Source: Toxorhynchites rutilus septentrionalis
Lineage: Eukaryota; Arthropoda; Insecta; Diptera; Culicidae
NCBI RefSeq assembly: GCF_029784135.1
Contig: NC_073746.1
Location: 16,940,416-17,004,415 of the forward strand
Reading direction: 5' to 3'
DNA length: 64,000 bases
Shown one piece after another: positions 33,488 to 45,423 of this stretch. The translations under genes and the position numbers were made by a program. The notes under the pieces were generated by a model. It searched no databases, was not told the DNA's origin, and saw only the letters and a list, made by a program, of their open reading frames with translations. Within the stretch, counting starts at the first letter, position 1. The number at the start of each line of letters is the position of its first letter.

Positions 33488-34288
33488 CTCGCGTAACTTT
33501 TGAAAAGGTCCAATGTAACATTTTCGCCAACTCGAGAAAAACGTAGTTGAAGACCCGAACATTATTTCGCGAATTGTCTTAAAAGCTATCAATCTTTATC
33601 ACTGTTTTCACCACTAGCTGTCAAGAATAACGTCCTAAGTAACAAATGTAAACAAATCGAGTTAATGGATTCACACTATTAGTTATCAATCATTTAATGC
33701 ATTGAGAAAACAATCGTTCAAGTATCTATCCTTTTCACCTTTTTATCGCCGATACAAAAAATGACCAATGTACAGATTCGAATTTTAAGCACTCGACTGT
33801 TACTTCGGACACCACTTTCCTCTGACGCTCGATACATCCGAAGTAACAAAGCAACCAATACAACACGAAATCGCACTTCGGTCATTTTGAGTTTTTGTTA
33901 TTTTCGGGTGTTGATATCGTTTTTAGTTCAATTCAACGAGTTATAACAATAATGATCTGCTTTTAGCACGAAGTGCAAATATTTGGATCGTTGTTTAGTA
34001 GTTATTTTCAGATTCTCATCGTGCAACGTTATTTGTCCAATGTACAAAGCGGGCAGTCAAAACGTCCAATGTAACATTTTTCGCTCGAAGGCTTGAATTT
34101 CTAACTAAAATCACATGACAACAGTTACGATTGGTTTTTCAGAGTTATTATTGACTGCTAGTGGTAAAAGTAGTGATAAAGATCGATTCCTTTTGAAACA
34201 ATTCGCGGAACAATATTCCGATCTTCAACTCCGTTTTTCTCGAGTTGATGTGAATGTTACATAGGACCTTTTCAAAAGTTACGCGAGA
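33488..34288. mobile_element. Fold-back (inverted-arm) element of about 0.8 kb
   Basis: The arm ctcgcgtaacttttgaaaag...aactcgagaaaaacg...tctttatcact (33488-33635) is repeated inverted at about 34140-34288, with roughly 80-85% agreement by eye. The central about 500 bp has a small inverted echo (tccaatgtac at 33766 and 34043). No transposase. The phrase gtaacttttgaaaagg appears a third time at 34393, outside the arms. Termini and target duplication are unclear. Confidence 0.6.
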
Positions 34289-34898
34289 AATGACAAAACA
34301 TGAGTATTTTTGATTCGAATGAAAGTGTGTATTCCGTTTGGGTTAGAGGAAATATGAGTTTTCCACAGCAATTGGGAATTTTTTGACTCAAGCGTAACTT
34401 TTGAAAAGGGCGTATCGATTTTGGTAAGAGAAATCTTTGATAATTTATATCTCAAAAACTATGAGTCGTACCGAAATAGTGTCTTAGAAAGAGTTACAGA
34501 GTATTGATGGTTGAATATAAAAAATATGTACACTGAGAAAAAAAAATTGTTTTTATTTATTTACAAAATAAAAATTCAATTTGCAATATCCAAAATACAT
34601 ATTTTTTATTTTTTTTATTTTTTCTTACAAAATAGAAGTCATGCAGAAAATTTAAAAAATGGGCCCAAGATGGTAAAACTATTTTTGACAAACTTTGTGG
34701 AACATCGAATTTTTAGGAGTTTTCGAAACTTCGAATTTTTGTATGTTAACAATCATTTTTAGCCACAAATTATGAATCCTGATGTGATTTAAAACAAAAA
34801 AGGTTATTATCAATCTCCTTCTAAATGTATTATCAATCTTCTATTACTAATACAATTATAATTACTCTTACTATTAATATTAATTATGACTATTACTA

Positions 34899-35027
34899 CA
34901 GTCAACTCTCTCTAACTCGATATCCGAGGGACCGTCGAGTTAGGGAAGTATCGAGTTATGGAGAAAAAATGTTTGTAAAATCAATCGAATGTGCCATGAA
35001 ATCCATCGAGTTAGGGAAAGTTGACTG
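34899..35027. mobile_element. Short pogo-type MITE (cagtcaactctc family), copy 1
   Basis: The left end cagtcaactctctctaactc is mirrored by ...gagttagggaaagttgactg on the right, preceded by TA. The interior repeats cgagttaggg and tcgagttatgg. A diverged copy lies at 48087-48246. It has no coding capacity. Its right end lies only 8 bp from the ITmD37E element. Confidence 0.75.
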
Positions 35028-35035
35028 CATTACTA

Positions 35036-36333
35036 AAGGGTGTGTCACATCAAATTGCATCACGGAAAAAACGCTGTAGAAATTTAATTTTTAGGAATTA
35101 TATCTTCAGCTTTCGCTTATAATCAGATAAGAGTGTATAGATCACGTTGGCCATGCTTCACTGTAAATTTTTCGTAAATTTGGAAAAATGTCGTCGAACG
35201 AAAAAGAGTGTCGTGAATTAATCCTGCGCACTCATTTCGAGAATCCGGAGTTGTCACATCGGGACATCGGTAAGATGCTGGGAATCGTCCAATCCACGGT
35301 CAGCAGAGTACTAAAACGATACTTCGAGAACCTAACCATCGACCGAAAGGTGAAGAACGGCAAAAATGGATGCTCCGTCAGTGAAAAAGATCACAAGCGC
35401 GTAGTTAAGCAGTTTAGACGTGATCCGAGAAGTTCGGTCCGGGATGTCGCCAATAAGCTGAATTTGTGAAGTTCATTAGTCCAGCGGCCCAAGCAGCGGG
35501 ACGGCCTGCGTACATACAAGGTTCAGAAGGCTCCTAACCGCGACGAAAGGCAAAACATGGTGGGGAAGACGCGAGCCCGGAAGTTATTCACCGAAATGCT
35601 GACGAAGCCGCATTGCCTGGTAATGGACGACGAAACCTACGTCAAAACGGACTTTCGTCAGCTGCCGGGCCTGTTGTTCTTCTCCGCAGAGGAGAAATTC
35701 AGCGTTCCGGAGGAGATTCGCAAGCAGAAACTATCCAAGTTTGCCAAAAAGTACATGGTGTGGCAAGCGATCTGCTCTTGCGGAAAGCGGAGCGCCCCCT
35801 TCGTGATGACCGGCACGGTAAACGGGCAGGTTTACCTTAAGGAGTGCCTACAGAAGCGCTTACTACCACTATTGAAGCAGCACGAGGGCCCGACCATCTT
35901 CTGGCCGGATCTCGCTTCGTGCCACTATTCAAAGGACGTGTTGGAGTGGTACGAAGCCAACGGGGTCACCTTCGTGCCAAAGGAAATGAACCCGCCCAAC
36001 GCGCCGGAGCTTCGCCCAATAGAGAAATATTGGGCGATTATGAAGCAGGCCCTCCGAAAGAACCCAAAAGTTGTCAAATCGGAGGCGGACTTCAAGAGAA
36101 AATGGATTTCTGTTCAAAAAAAACTACAACCTGACGTTGTACAGAACCTTATGGACGGGGTAAAGAGGAAGGTGCGAGCATACGGGCTTGGGCTCGAAGT
36201 ATGAATAAAAAGAAAATGCCAAAAGTTGTTTAATAGTTTTTATTTTACTGTCTAAAATTTTCAAAAGGATCGGTCTACTGGGCGAATTTCTACAGCGTTT
36301 TTTCCGTGATGCAATTTGATGTGACACACCCTT
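35036..36333 (+). mobile_element. ITmD37E DNA transposon, near-complete, 1298 bp
   Basis: Perfect 49-bp terminal inverted repeats (35036-35084 and 36285-36333) starting aagggtgtgtcacatcaaat, with a TA duplication at 35034-35035 and 36334-36335. A single transposase gene fills the interior. Identical terminal repeats and a single visible lesion (an in-frame TGA at 35467) suggest recent insertion. ITmD37E elements are IS630-Tc1-mariner relatives described from mosquitoes; they move by cut-and-paste into TA. Confidence 0.94.
35188..36204 (+). pseudogene. ITmD37E transposase with one premature stop
   Basis: 339 codons including the final stop, one frame throughout, broken by TGA at 35467-35469 (codon 94). 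N-terminal residues 1-93 form a DNA-binding region with a helix-turn-helix (HRDIGKMLGIVQSTVSRVLK) and a second basic segment (KRVVKQFRRDPRSSVRDVAN). The catalytic part shows MDDETY (first Asp), WPDLASCHYS (second Asp) and ELRPIEKYW (Glu). I count 37 residues between the second Asp and the Glu, the DD37E signature. An internal ATG at 35557 would give 215 residues with all catalytic residues but without the first DNA-binding domain. The start at 35188 is the first Met of the family-like N-terminus. Confidence 0.93.
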
Positions 36334-36335
36334 TA

Positions 36336-38218
36336 CCATTGAACATGTGGAATCCATTTGACGAATAAATTTACGACATTCTTTTGTATCATGGTAGCAA
36401 AATAGACAAAAAAAAATTAAATCGTTGATAACTATATCATAGATCTAACGATGTCATAATACTTACAGAAATAATTTGATGAATGATATCTGGTCAAACC
36501 AATATGATTTATTTTTATTTTTTGCTTCCTACATATCATTTCAGGAACATTCCAGTTCATACAGTTCACATAATTGGATTCACAAAAATGGGCACATTTA
36601 ATTAAAATGCATGCGAAAAACATCACAAGCAGAACAACAAATTCATTGCAATCACTGTTATGTTAATTTACGTAATTGACGCGATCTGCTATTGATGTCT
36701 TTAATTTTGCAACTGCTCATTTTCCGTCGTTTCGACGTTTCATTATGAATTCCAACAATTCATTCCAGAACTTTGGTATTTATGTGGGAACACAGCGAAA
36801 AAAAACCTGCAATCGTCATGTTATTTTTTGCCCACCCGTGACACTTGAATTTATTGAATTGCGATTAATCGGTGAAGTAACACGCTTCGCGAGGCAAAGA
36901 TTAAAAGTAGATTGTTTTTTTTTTCTCTGGACTTCAAATACGAGTCGAGAAGTTAGCAGCTGTAAAAGTTATGAATTTGGCGGCTTTCCTCCTCGACGAG
37001 TAAGAACAAATAAATCAGGGGATTGCGAAATTATACTTTGGTAGCGAAAATTTCTCCCAGTTTTTCATTTTTTGCGTACTTTGAATACAGTTTCAGGAAT
37101 GGGGTGGCCAAACTGGGGCTCGCTTGAAAGTTTGGTGGTACTTGGTAAGGGCTTTGGATCTCAAAACGTTCGAATTTCATCATGAGAATGATTCGATTCC
37201 ATTGTGATATCGCTCACTTTGAATGACGGAGTTTCCAATGGCCAAAAGCGGCAATTCGTCAGAATTTTTGCATCATGATCAAAATGGGTTCAAAGCCGTA
37301 CCCATAATCGAGTTACGCATGATGGAATCGCCTTCAGCCACCGACAACGTCTACCATAACTGTGAAATACGTTTCCCCAGAAACGGAAGACTGACAGCTC
37401 CGTGCACAGAGCACACGAAACTACACCGAAATGCTTTCCTCATTTGGATCCGGGAATTATGGTGCTAAAATTCCGATGCCTTCGTGAGCGGGAACAAAGT
37501 ACTTGACGTTCAGAACAGCATCAGCCGCATCAATGTCGGTGTGGGATGAGGGTGGGATTTGTGGCTTGATGGAAAACTCTACGCATCTCCAACTCGTTTG
37601 TTGGTGATGTGCGTCGGAACGAGTGGAAAAGGGGTTGGTTTTTAATAGCATTCCACACCCCAAACTCATTTCGGTTTGGAGAGATGGATGCTGCTTTGTT
37701 TCCTCGAGCTCGTGGTGCTGTTGGTTGGTTGCTATTTCCCAACTGACTTTGCCGATCTTCGGTGGCTGCGAGTCTGAACGAAAAGTGAGTTAAATTCAAG
37801 CGGGTGGAAATTCGAGGCCACTGGAGCTTCATATTGTATGCTATGTTAGACGATGATCGGAAGACTGAACCTACAGAAACTAAATAAAGCTCAATTTGTG
37901 AGTCAGAGCGGAAAGTGCATTTGTGGCTGAGAGTAAACATATTTGCGGTGAAGTTGAGAACGTTCCTGTAAATTGCCCTATATAGAGCAAAAACGAAAGG
38001 AACGAACAACTTGGCACAAACAGATTTTCAGTCATATCGAATATGTTCATAGCCTGGAACACAAATAACAAGAATAGAACATAATGGGTTTCATAGTAAC
38101 AGCGTAGAACATTTAAAAACAATTTCACTACAGAAAACAAAACGGATCGACCGATTCTGATCAAATAGTTTTACATACATACAACTTTTTTTTTCATTTG
38201 AAACTATGGCTTATCGAA
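36336..38218. other. No recognisable gene
   Basis: Mixed-composition DNA. Frames at 36676-37044 (plus), 37530-38009 (minus) and 37880-38164 (minus) have no known domain. 37050-37900 is less AT-rich. No repeat structure was noticed. Confidence 0.4.
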
Positions 38219-39226
38219 TAGGGGAAGTGGGGGCATAGTCGTCACCCTAAAGAACATGCCCATTTCCAGCGCCCACATACCGATTCAATTCCCGTTTCTC
38301 GAAGAATATTATAGTTCAACTCATTGTTCTTCAAGATAGCAAACGGCTTTTACTATAAAAATTCAAAATAGTGCATCATTAGAAAAAAAGGAGAAAAATG
38401 GAACATTTTTTTGCTTGGAGGTAAGGTGGGACAAAGTGACCACGCGCACCAGCACATAGCAAGCTAAATGGGATAGATTTATGCGTTTTTTTCGTTCAAA
38501 TTTGTTCAAATCATATTTGAGGTGCTCAGAATGCAAGGGTTGTAAGTGACTTGATTGATTTCTCTTCATCAACTTTTTATTTAGTTAATAACTCAACTGT
38601 AAAAACGTTCCAATTTAAGTTTGCTATACAATCCGATAGATGAGGTTCTGACCTATCTTCCACATTGTCAAATATAGCTGGGAAGGTATTTGCAGCTAAG
38701 TTATGACCAAAAGAGAGAGTCGATGTAGAGAAATCGATCAAATCACATACACCCCTTTCATTCTAAGCCCCTCATTTGATATAGTAGATACATGTATGAA
38801 ATAAGATTGGCCTATTCACCTAGAGTCTCAATTTGAATTTTCTCTTGCATACAAAAACGTAGTAAGAAACACATAACATTCCGCATAATGAAACTTGATT
38901 CAGTTCGAGTGACATATTTATCCAGGGTCAAAGCCACAAAAGAATCTTCTTCAAGAGCAGAATGTGATGCGGTATATCAACTTTAGTAAACAGAACATTG
39001 TAAGTTGTTATTCACCTATGACCACTTTTGCCCCAAACATCAAAGTAATTTCTATGCTAAATAATCGCTTAGAATAAAAAAAAATGTATTCACCTCTCCT
39101 ACAATATGCGAACAGTCGTCCAAACTGATGACTTGTCCAACATATCAGATTGAATAAACTAAATTTCAGGAGAAATTCCCTAGATACCAGGCTCACAGAA
39201 CTATGGCCGAATGGCTATCGAGAGAG
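38219..39226. repeat. Dispersed repeat 'ggggaagtgggggcatagt', copy 2, with nested MITE
   Basis: Colinear with 25781-26546 from ggggaagtgggggcatagtc to gaatggctatcgagagag, with scattered substitutions and a deletion in the gtggtcac stretch near 38428. The extra length is a 254-bp insertion at 38520-38773. Comparing the two copies shows the pre-insertion sequence (catatttg...atagtagatac). Confidence 0.85.
38520..38773. mobile_element. Nested MITE of about 254 bp
   Basis: It is absent from the other copy of the host repeat. It begins aggtgctcagaatgcaaggg and ends with the inverted ccctttcattctaagcccct. Flanking atttg (38515-38519 and 38774-38778) fits a short target duplication. The interior is AT-rich and non-coding. 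The superfamily is not determined. Confidence 0.72.
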
Positions 39227-39352
39227 CAATTTCTGTTTTTATTTGTATATTGACATGTGACAGCTCTACTGAAGTACAGGGTGACTCGGAGGTCATTAAA
39301 TCCTTCAAGCATAAGGTGACTATCAATACGGCATGTATAGTCAATAGTTATA

Positions 39353-41178
39353 CAGGTCGGACTCAATTATCCGGAGTATTGATTTTTTTTTCACTCCGGA
39401 TAATCGAATCCTCCGGATAATCGAGTCATAAAAAACGAATTTTCTCTCGGTAAACGTAATATAATTATGATTTGCATTTATTTATTAAACGTTTATATAT
39501 ATGTATGTTTTTGACTTTGTAATTTTTTAACTTTGTAACTTTGCCTGTAGCGCTGTACCACATTAATAGAAATTCAACCCCCTTCCTGTTGACCGATTGA
39601 TCGGAAATTTGGAACACATCTTTATCTCTGGTGTACATATTTTTTCAAAATCTCATCAATATGGGTTTTCCCAAAACCCCATCAACATGGGTATCCAATG
39701 AAAGGGCTTGACCAGTAGAACACAATTATTTATGGAAAATGTAAATCAAATATGGTGACCGCTACAAAATGGCGGATAACATATTTTCTCAGAACCACTT
39801 CAATGAGGGTATCAAATGAAAGGGCTTGACTAATAGAGTTATTTAAGAAAAATGTAAATCCAAGATGGCAACCGCTACAAAATGGCGGAATACACATTTT
39901 TCAGAACCCCATCAATATGTATATCGAATGAAAGCGATTGACTAGTAGAATGCAGTTAATTATGAAAAATGCAAATCCAAAATGGCCGCCAGCTTGACCA
40001 GTTTGTGTGTATGTTTGAATGTTTGTAGGGTTGTCCCACATTAAAAGATAATTGACCCCATTCCTGTTGACATGAAATTTGGAAGACACCTTTAATTCTA
40101 CTGTCATTATAAAACTGCGTATTCCATGATCTCGAAAAATTCAATTTGGCCGTCGCTAAAAAATGGCTGAATGACTTGATTTGGAGAACACGAAACACAA
40201 TAAACAACATAAATTTAAAAAGCTGGCCGCCACTAAATGGTCGACTATGTATTTTTTGCAATCCCCTCAATATCGGTAACAAATGATATGATTTGACAAA
40301 TAGAATACAGTATACATGAAAATATTCCGAAGAAAATTAGGTAAGAAATAAACGTTGGATTTATATTATCCATAGTTAGTTGTTAGTTGTTCCAACATAT
40401 ACCCCACGATTTTATTTTAGTCTTATCATTGCCCTAGATTAATGGAGGAACGGATGTGTTACTAACTAACTACTACTTGTTTAATTATTTTGTAGCTTCT
40501 AGTACTCTAGTACATTAAACCGATTAACTTCAAGTTTTTTTTACTTATTTTTTTCAAGTTTTTAGTAAATTATATGTATCATTAGTATACTTCTCTACAT
40601 TAAAACCATTCAAAAAATGATTTTTTTAAATTTTTATTCGAATTTATGTTGTTCATAGTGTGAAGTCCAAGTCAAGCCATTCAGGCATTTTTTAGCGGCG
40701 GTCAAATTGAATTTTTCAATATAATGAAATACACAGTTTTATTATGACATTAGAATTAAAGATATGTTCCAAATTTAAGGTCAATCCGTCAATAGGAACG
40801 GGGTCAATTTTCTATTAATTTAGGACAACCCTACAAACACTCAAACATACATACAAACCGGTAAAGCTGAATGGAACCATTAAATAGTAATGGTTTATTT
40901 GGGAACTGCGGTCATCTTGGATTTGGATTTTTCATGATCTACTGTGTTCTACCAGTCGAGTACTTTCATTTGATACCCATATTGATGGGGTTCTGAGAAA
41001 ATATGAAATCCGCCATTCTGTAGTGGCCGCCATCTTGGATTTGTATTTTTCATAAATAACTGCATTCTACTAGCCAAGCCCTTTCGTTTGATACCCATAT
41101 CAGCTATTCAACATGGAATTATTATACAAATTATCCGAAAATCAAAAATAACATACTCCGGATAGTTGATTCTAAAAT
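39353..41178. mobile_element. Pogo-ended palindromic element of about 1.8 kb
   Basis: TA (39351-39352) then caggtcggactcaattatcc; the right end (tactccggatagttgattct, about 41154-41173) is a decayed inverted copy. Inside, the left arm (about 39590-40190) contains ttgaccccattcctgttgac, aaatggcggat and catcaatatgg-type blocks. These reappear inverted in the right arm (about 40670-41095: gtcaataggaacggggtcaa, atccgccattctg, ccatattgatggg). A second copy of the cctgttgac block lies at 39585. No transposase was seen. The termini relate it to the MITE at 15928-16141. Confidence 0.72.
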
Positions 41179-41179
41179 T

Positions 41180-44100
41180 TCGGATATTATGCTTTTTTTT
41201 CCAAAAAATCGACACGAACTCTCTAGACAATCCAACATGAACAATTCTGATTTCTTCCTGATTTTTATTATTATTCGTCCTAATTTTTGAAAATTATGGT
41301 TGTAGTGGCGGTCTATTTCCTGTTGACGTATACACGTCTAAAGGCGATTATTTGTATGTTCCATTTCTAATTAACAAAACATTGAAACCACTTAATTGGA
41401 ACCATTTCAATCTACATTTGACAACGCATAAAAGCTAACAATAATGTAATGGTTACAATAGTGGGTTAACATTATTTTGTCTTGAAACCAAATTGTACCG
41501 TACAAAATATTTCGTTTGTCTTCGCCTCATATCGTCAATTTAGTGGAAATATCACAACGCGATAGCTCGGTTCGTTTACGCAGTTTGCGGGATCACCTAC
41601 TGGTAGGAGCAAGACAAGTTAGCTACAGTCGTGCTATATGGAGCGCTTCCATCCAACGGATTGAAAATATATACAGTTTATTTTTATTAAAGGTAAGGAC
41701 TACTTGAAGAACTCAAATTCCCATGGATCGAAGATTGTTTTGAAGAAAACGAGAATTTTGTTTTTGTCGAATTTCAGCCCATCTCGTTGTATGAGTTGGC
41801 AGTACCATCTCAGATTGCAGTGAATCTTTATGGGTGTATAACTTTTTATATTTACTATACTATACTTAGCATACTTGAAATCTTAAAATTAAAATAGACC
41901 ATATTTTGAAAAGGGTTTTACTGTTTGATTTTCAATGAAAAATATTGAACAAATTAGGTAGAAACCTACGCTGAAAAAAAACATGTTAAAAATAAAAATT
42001 TTTGCATTTCGCCCAACAACGTAGTGTCCGAACACTACTTCAATACCAATTTTAATGAATATTTCTGCATAAAATATCATTTTTTCATCCATTTGTTGTA
42101 GATTCTCACCTTTTCTGGCACTTAACATGAAAAAAGCAGACACAGAAATTGAAAGAACTACAAAAACTAAAAAATTAACGATGCTTGTTTTTTACGCAAT
42201 TTGCTAACGCAAGCATTTTATCTTTGGTTTTGACTGTCACTTTTTTGCAAATGTTTAATATTTTAAATTATAGGCTAAACCAATGCCTGTAAATGATGTT
42301 GAAATGTAGCTTATACCTTAAAGAATGTCAGGGCTTTCATTATTCAATTATTTATAACATTAAAGTGTAGTAAATTTACTATTAAAAATGAAGTTTGAGA
42401 CTGTTCGGAATATGAGACAAAACGAATCTATTCCCCTTCGTGTGCGCTCTTTCGCTTCACGGTTTCATTCTTTTCATTCTTCACACCGAGGTGAAGTATT
42501 CAATCGTCATTTTCAAAGCGATTTGAAACATCAATTTACTCGAGCAGTTTAAAGTACTCATTGTAACCAATGCAATCGGCGAAGTGGAAGGTTGTGCAAT
42601 GAGTAATTATTTGTCGGCGACGATGGCGTGGTAAGCGTGACTGCTATGCTTTCTTTAGGTTCTTGTAATTTATTGTAATTTTTGGTGGACGATTAGGGTC
42701 AATCCATAAATTCGACGATGAAAATGAATGATACCATTCGAGTTGCTTCATTTGTCCATAAATGCCTCTGCCTTCGAAATTGTGAGTGAGCGGCAGCAGA
42801 AATGGGTGAAACAGAATTATCAAATGAATCTGGCCGAAGTAGAAGGTGCAAGTAAAAATCAATTTCATTTCCTTATTTTGGAAATGACACACTCCGAGTA
42901 AAACAGGCAAATTATTTTTATCATCGTAGTTTAGGGAAGGTCTGAGTACTGAGAAATATTTAATCATAAAACATAATAGTCACTACATTGAATAGTTTCA
43001 GTGTGCTTTTAAAGCTTACATTATAACATTATTTTCCACGTTTTTCTTCTAGAAGTTCACCCGAAAACTTTCCCAAAAACTCGCACACCCAAAATAAACC
43101 GGTTGTGGAACTGCGTCAGTGAATAGAATTATTTATACACTGAGCTGTTCCGTGTAATGTGCCTCAGTTAGGGGAAAATTAGCTGGAAAATTACTCTCCT
43201 GATTATGCGCCATACATAAGTTTTCCCTTTGCCACCTCCTCCTCCTTCTCCTCCTCCCAGAGGGCGCACTCATTTCACACAGTGATGAATGTAGAAACTT
43301 CAAATTATGCATTTCGAAAGGAAAACATGTTTTTGGTCCGCGAAAGTTGTTCCACAGCGATATGATGGCGGCAGCAATAGAGCAACTTTGGGTAGCTTGA
43401 ATATCGTTCTTTTTTCCTTTTTTTAAGTGCGAACTTTCTCTTTGACATTTCTCTTATAACATTTCTCCGTATATCCAACCCAATCCGAGTGACAAATGTA
43501 ACTGTGTGCACACGATGGATGTTGTTGGTAGCGAACCTCCTCCAAATCGGATTACGCCGACGAAAATTGGATAGCCAACGACGCAAAACGGATCAACCGA
43601 GGTAATTTTTTTTCTTTCCTTTTCGAATCTGCTGCCGCTCCCGCACGAAGGATTGGCAAAATTGAAAACACCAATATGTTGTTCACTCGGGGAAGCCGGT
43701 GATGGTGGTTGTGGGATGCGCTCCTTGACCGTTGATAAAAATCTGTAGGAGGATAACAAATGTTTTCCCCCCGCGGGAAAGGGTCACCCACCCCCACCCA
43801 CGAATAATTCCATCCCACATTGGTCACCTCGAAAATGCCTTGGGCGTGATAAATATTTCTGTCAGAGCACTGACGTAACTAGAATCGATTGAGAAATCCA
43901 ATTTACGGCCGCTCATGTGATAAAAATGTTCTTTTTGGAAACGGTGGTTCAAATGTGACGTCGTAGTTTCTGCTTTCTGTGATTCCATGCCGCAGGTCGT
44001 TCGGAGTGACTCTTCATTATGTCAAATGCCCCACCCCTATGCAGGGTTTCTAGTGCGCTCTGCACGGCATATTCAGATCAGTAGAAGCATGTTTGTATGA

Positions 44101-44437
44101 TGCAAGTAGAGAGCCATTTTCGTGCCTTCAGAGAAAACTTTTATTACTTTTCCAACTGTGAGTTGGTTTCATACACTTTGGCGGATATATTTATTTGGCC
44201 CAAAAACGCGATGCTGATGTTGGTTGTGTAACATTTACCCGAATATCATTCTCCCGAAACACGTTTACCCGAAGCACATTGCAGGATTGAAATGCATACT
44301 CTCTATTTAACGTTTAATTATAATATTGATAATATAAACAAAAACAAAGATTCAGAAAAATTCTACATAACGCAGGTTAATAAAAATTATAAGATTGAAG
44401 CCATAGTCTTCCAAATAAAAAACCACTGATGATAATT
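41180..44437. other. Mostly unassigned DNA
   Basis: There is no recognisable gene. The frame 41516-41707 contains a gcaagacaagttagctacag segment distantly like one near 31970, so it is probably an old repeat. 43200-43860 is less AT-rich with several overlapping minus frames (43305-43586, 43454-43759, 43552-43827), none with a known domain. A short acccgaa-spaced stretch (ttacccgaatatcattctcccgaa, about 44237-44276) is a degenerate repeat. Confidence 0.4.
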
Positions 44438-44449
44438 GGGCATCTAGTT
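44438..44449. repeat. Target-site duplication of the minus-strand LINE
   Basis: gggcatctagtt at 44438-44449 is repeated at 45412-45423, defining the LINE copy as 44450-45411. Confidence 0.9.
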
Positions 44450-45411
44450 TTTTTTTTTTTATATATATTCGTTTATTTTTACAGGCTCAGTTACATAAGT
44501 TTAAAGGAGCCGAAATCTTAAATATATTTTTAAAACTATATATATGAACAATTTTCTTAAATCTATGGTTAGTAATGTGGGAAACCGATTACTCGTGGTG
44601 GACTCGAGATTAAAAGGGTGACATTTTCTCAGGAAAAGGATGGGGTATAAGGAAATTATTACAATGTTGATAATCACACACACTTAATTCTTAAATCTAT
44701 TCGTACATCAGTTGTGAATTTACATTTTATTCTTCTGTTTATAGCAAGCGGACCAATTACTCACAAAGGAAGAAATGGAGGGTATAAGGATATAAGGATA
44801 ATCACACACGAACATCGATAGATTTAAGGAAAACATATATTTGGGACATGTAATCAAGGTCTAACCGAGCCAACACATCTCTCACCGGCACATTGGGCTG
44901 CCTTCCTCTAGCCCGAAGGGAGTTCTCTAAATTCGATCTGGCAACAAGATACACCTCACACGACCAAACAACGTGTTCGATGTCGTGGTAACCTCGGCCA
45001 CAAACGCAGATATTGCTGCCGGCCAGATTGAAACGAAAGAGTAGCGCGTCTAACGAACAGTGATTGGACATGAGTCGGGAGAAGGTGCGAATAAAGTCCC
45101 GACTCAAGTCCATACTTTTGAACCATGGTTTGAGGCTAACCTTAGGGATAATCGAGTGAAGCCACCGGCCTTCGTTCCATTTGCGTTGCCAGTTAGCGAT
45201 GGTATTTTTACGGACTAAAGAGTAAAATTCATTGAAGGCGATTTGACGCTGATAAATATCGCCTTCAATCGCACCTACCTTTGCTAATGAGTCAGCCCTC
45301 TCATTACCCGGAATTGAGCAATGAGAAGGGACCCACACAAAGGTAATGACATAACAGCGTCTGGATAAAGCACTCAAAATTTTTCGTATTCTCTCAAGGA
45401 AGTACGGCGAG
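44450..45411 (-). mobile_element. Severely 5'-truncated I-group LINE copy
   Basis: A 962-bp copy of the same LINE family as 3704-7067, in reverse. It comprises the end of RNase H, the C-terminal Cys/His region, a 3' UTR and a polyA tail (T run 44450-44460). Exact 12-bp target duplications flank it. It has diverged from the other copies by scattered substitutions and a few 3' UTR indels, so it is an independent insertion, not part of the tandem duplication. Confidence 0.92.
44802..45411 (-). pseudogene. LINE ORF2 C-terminus, intact reading frame
   Basis: Open from SPYFLERIRKILSALSRR through VWVPSHCSIPGNERADSLAK (the last RNase H Asp) and NWQRKWNEGRWLHSIIPK to CVCGRGYHDIEHVVWSC and the stop after FLKSIDVRV. 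Unlike the copies at 5369-6714 and 10460-11805, no frameshift lies between RNase H and the Cys/His motif, so it shows the ancestral register. The frame stays open for a further 53 codons of flanking DNA to an ATG at 45572. That fusion is accidental. Catalytic RNase H residues upstream are missing. Confidence 0.88.
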
Positions 45412-45423
45412 GGGCATCTAGTT

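Noticed and set aside
35613..36134. Alternative plus-strand frames inside the ITmD37E transposase
   Set aside because: Shadow frames of the transposase coding sequence.
37530..38009. 159-codon minus frame
   Set aside because: No domain, unusual composition or supporting context; within range for chance.
44501..44683. 60-codon minus frame next to the LINE
   Set aside because: It lies in the LINE 3' UTR and overlaps no conserved coding block.
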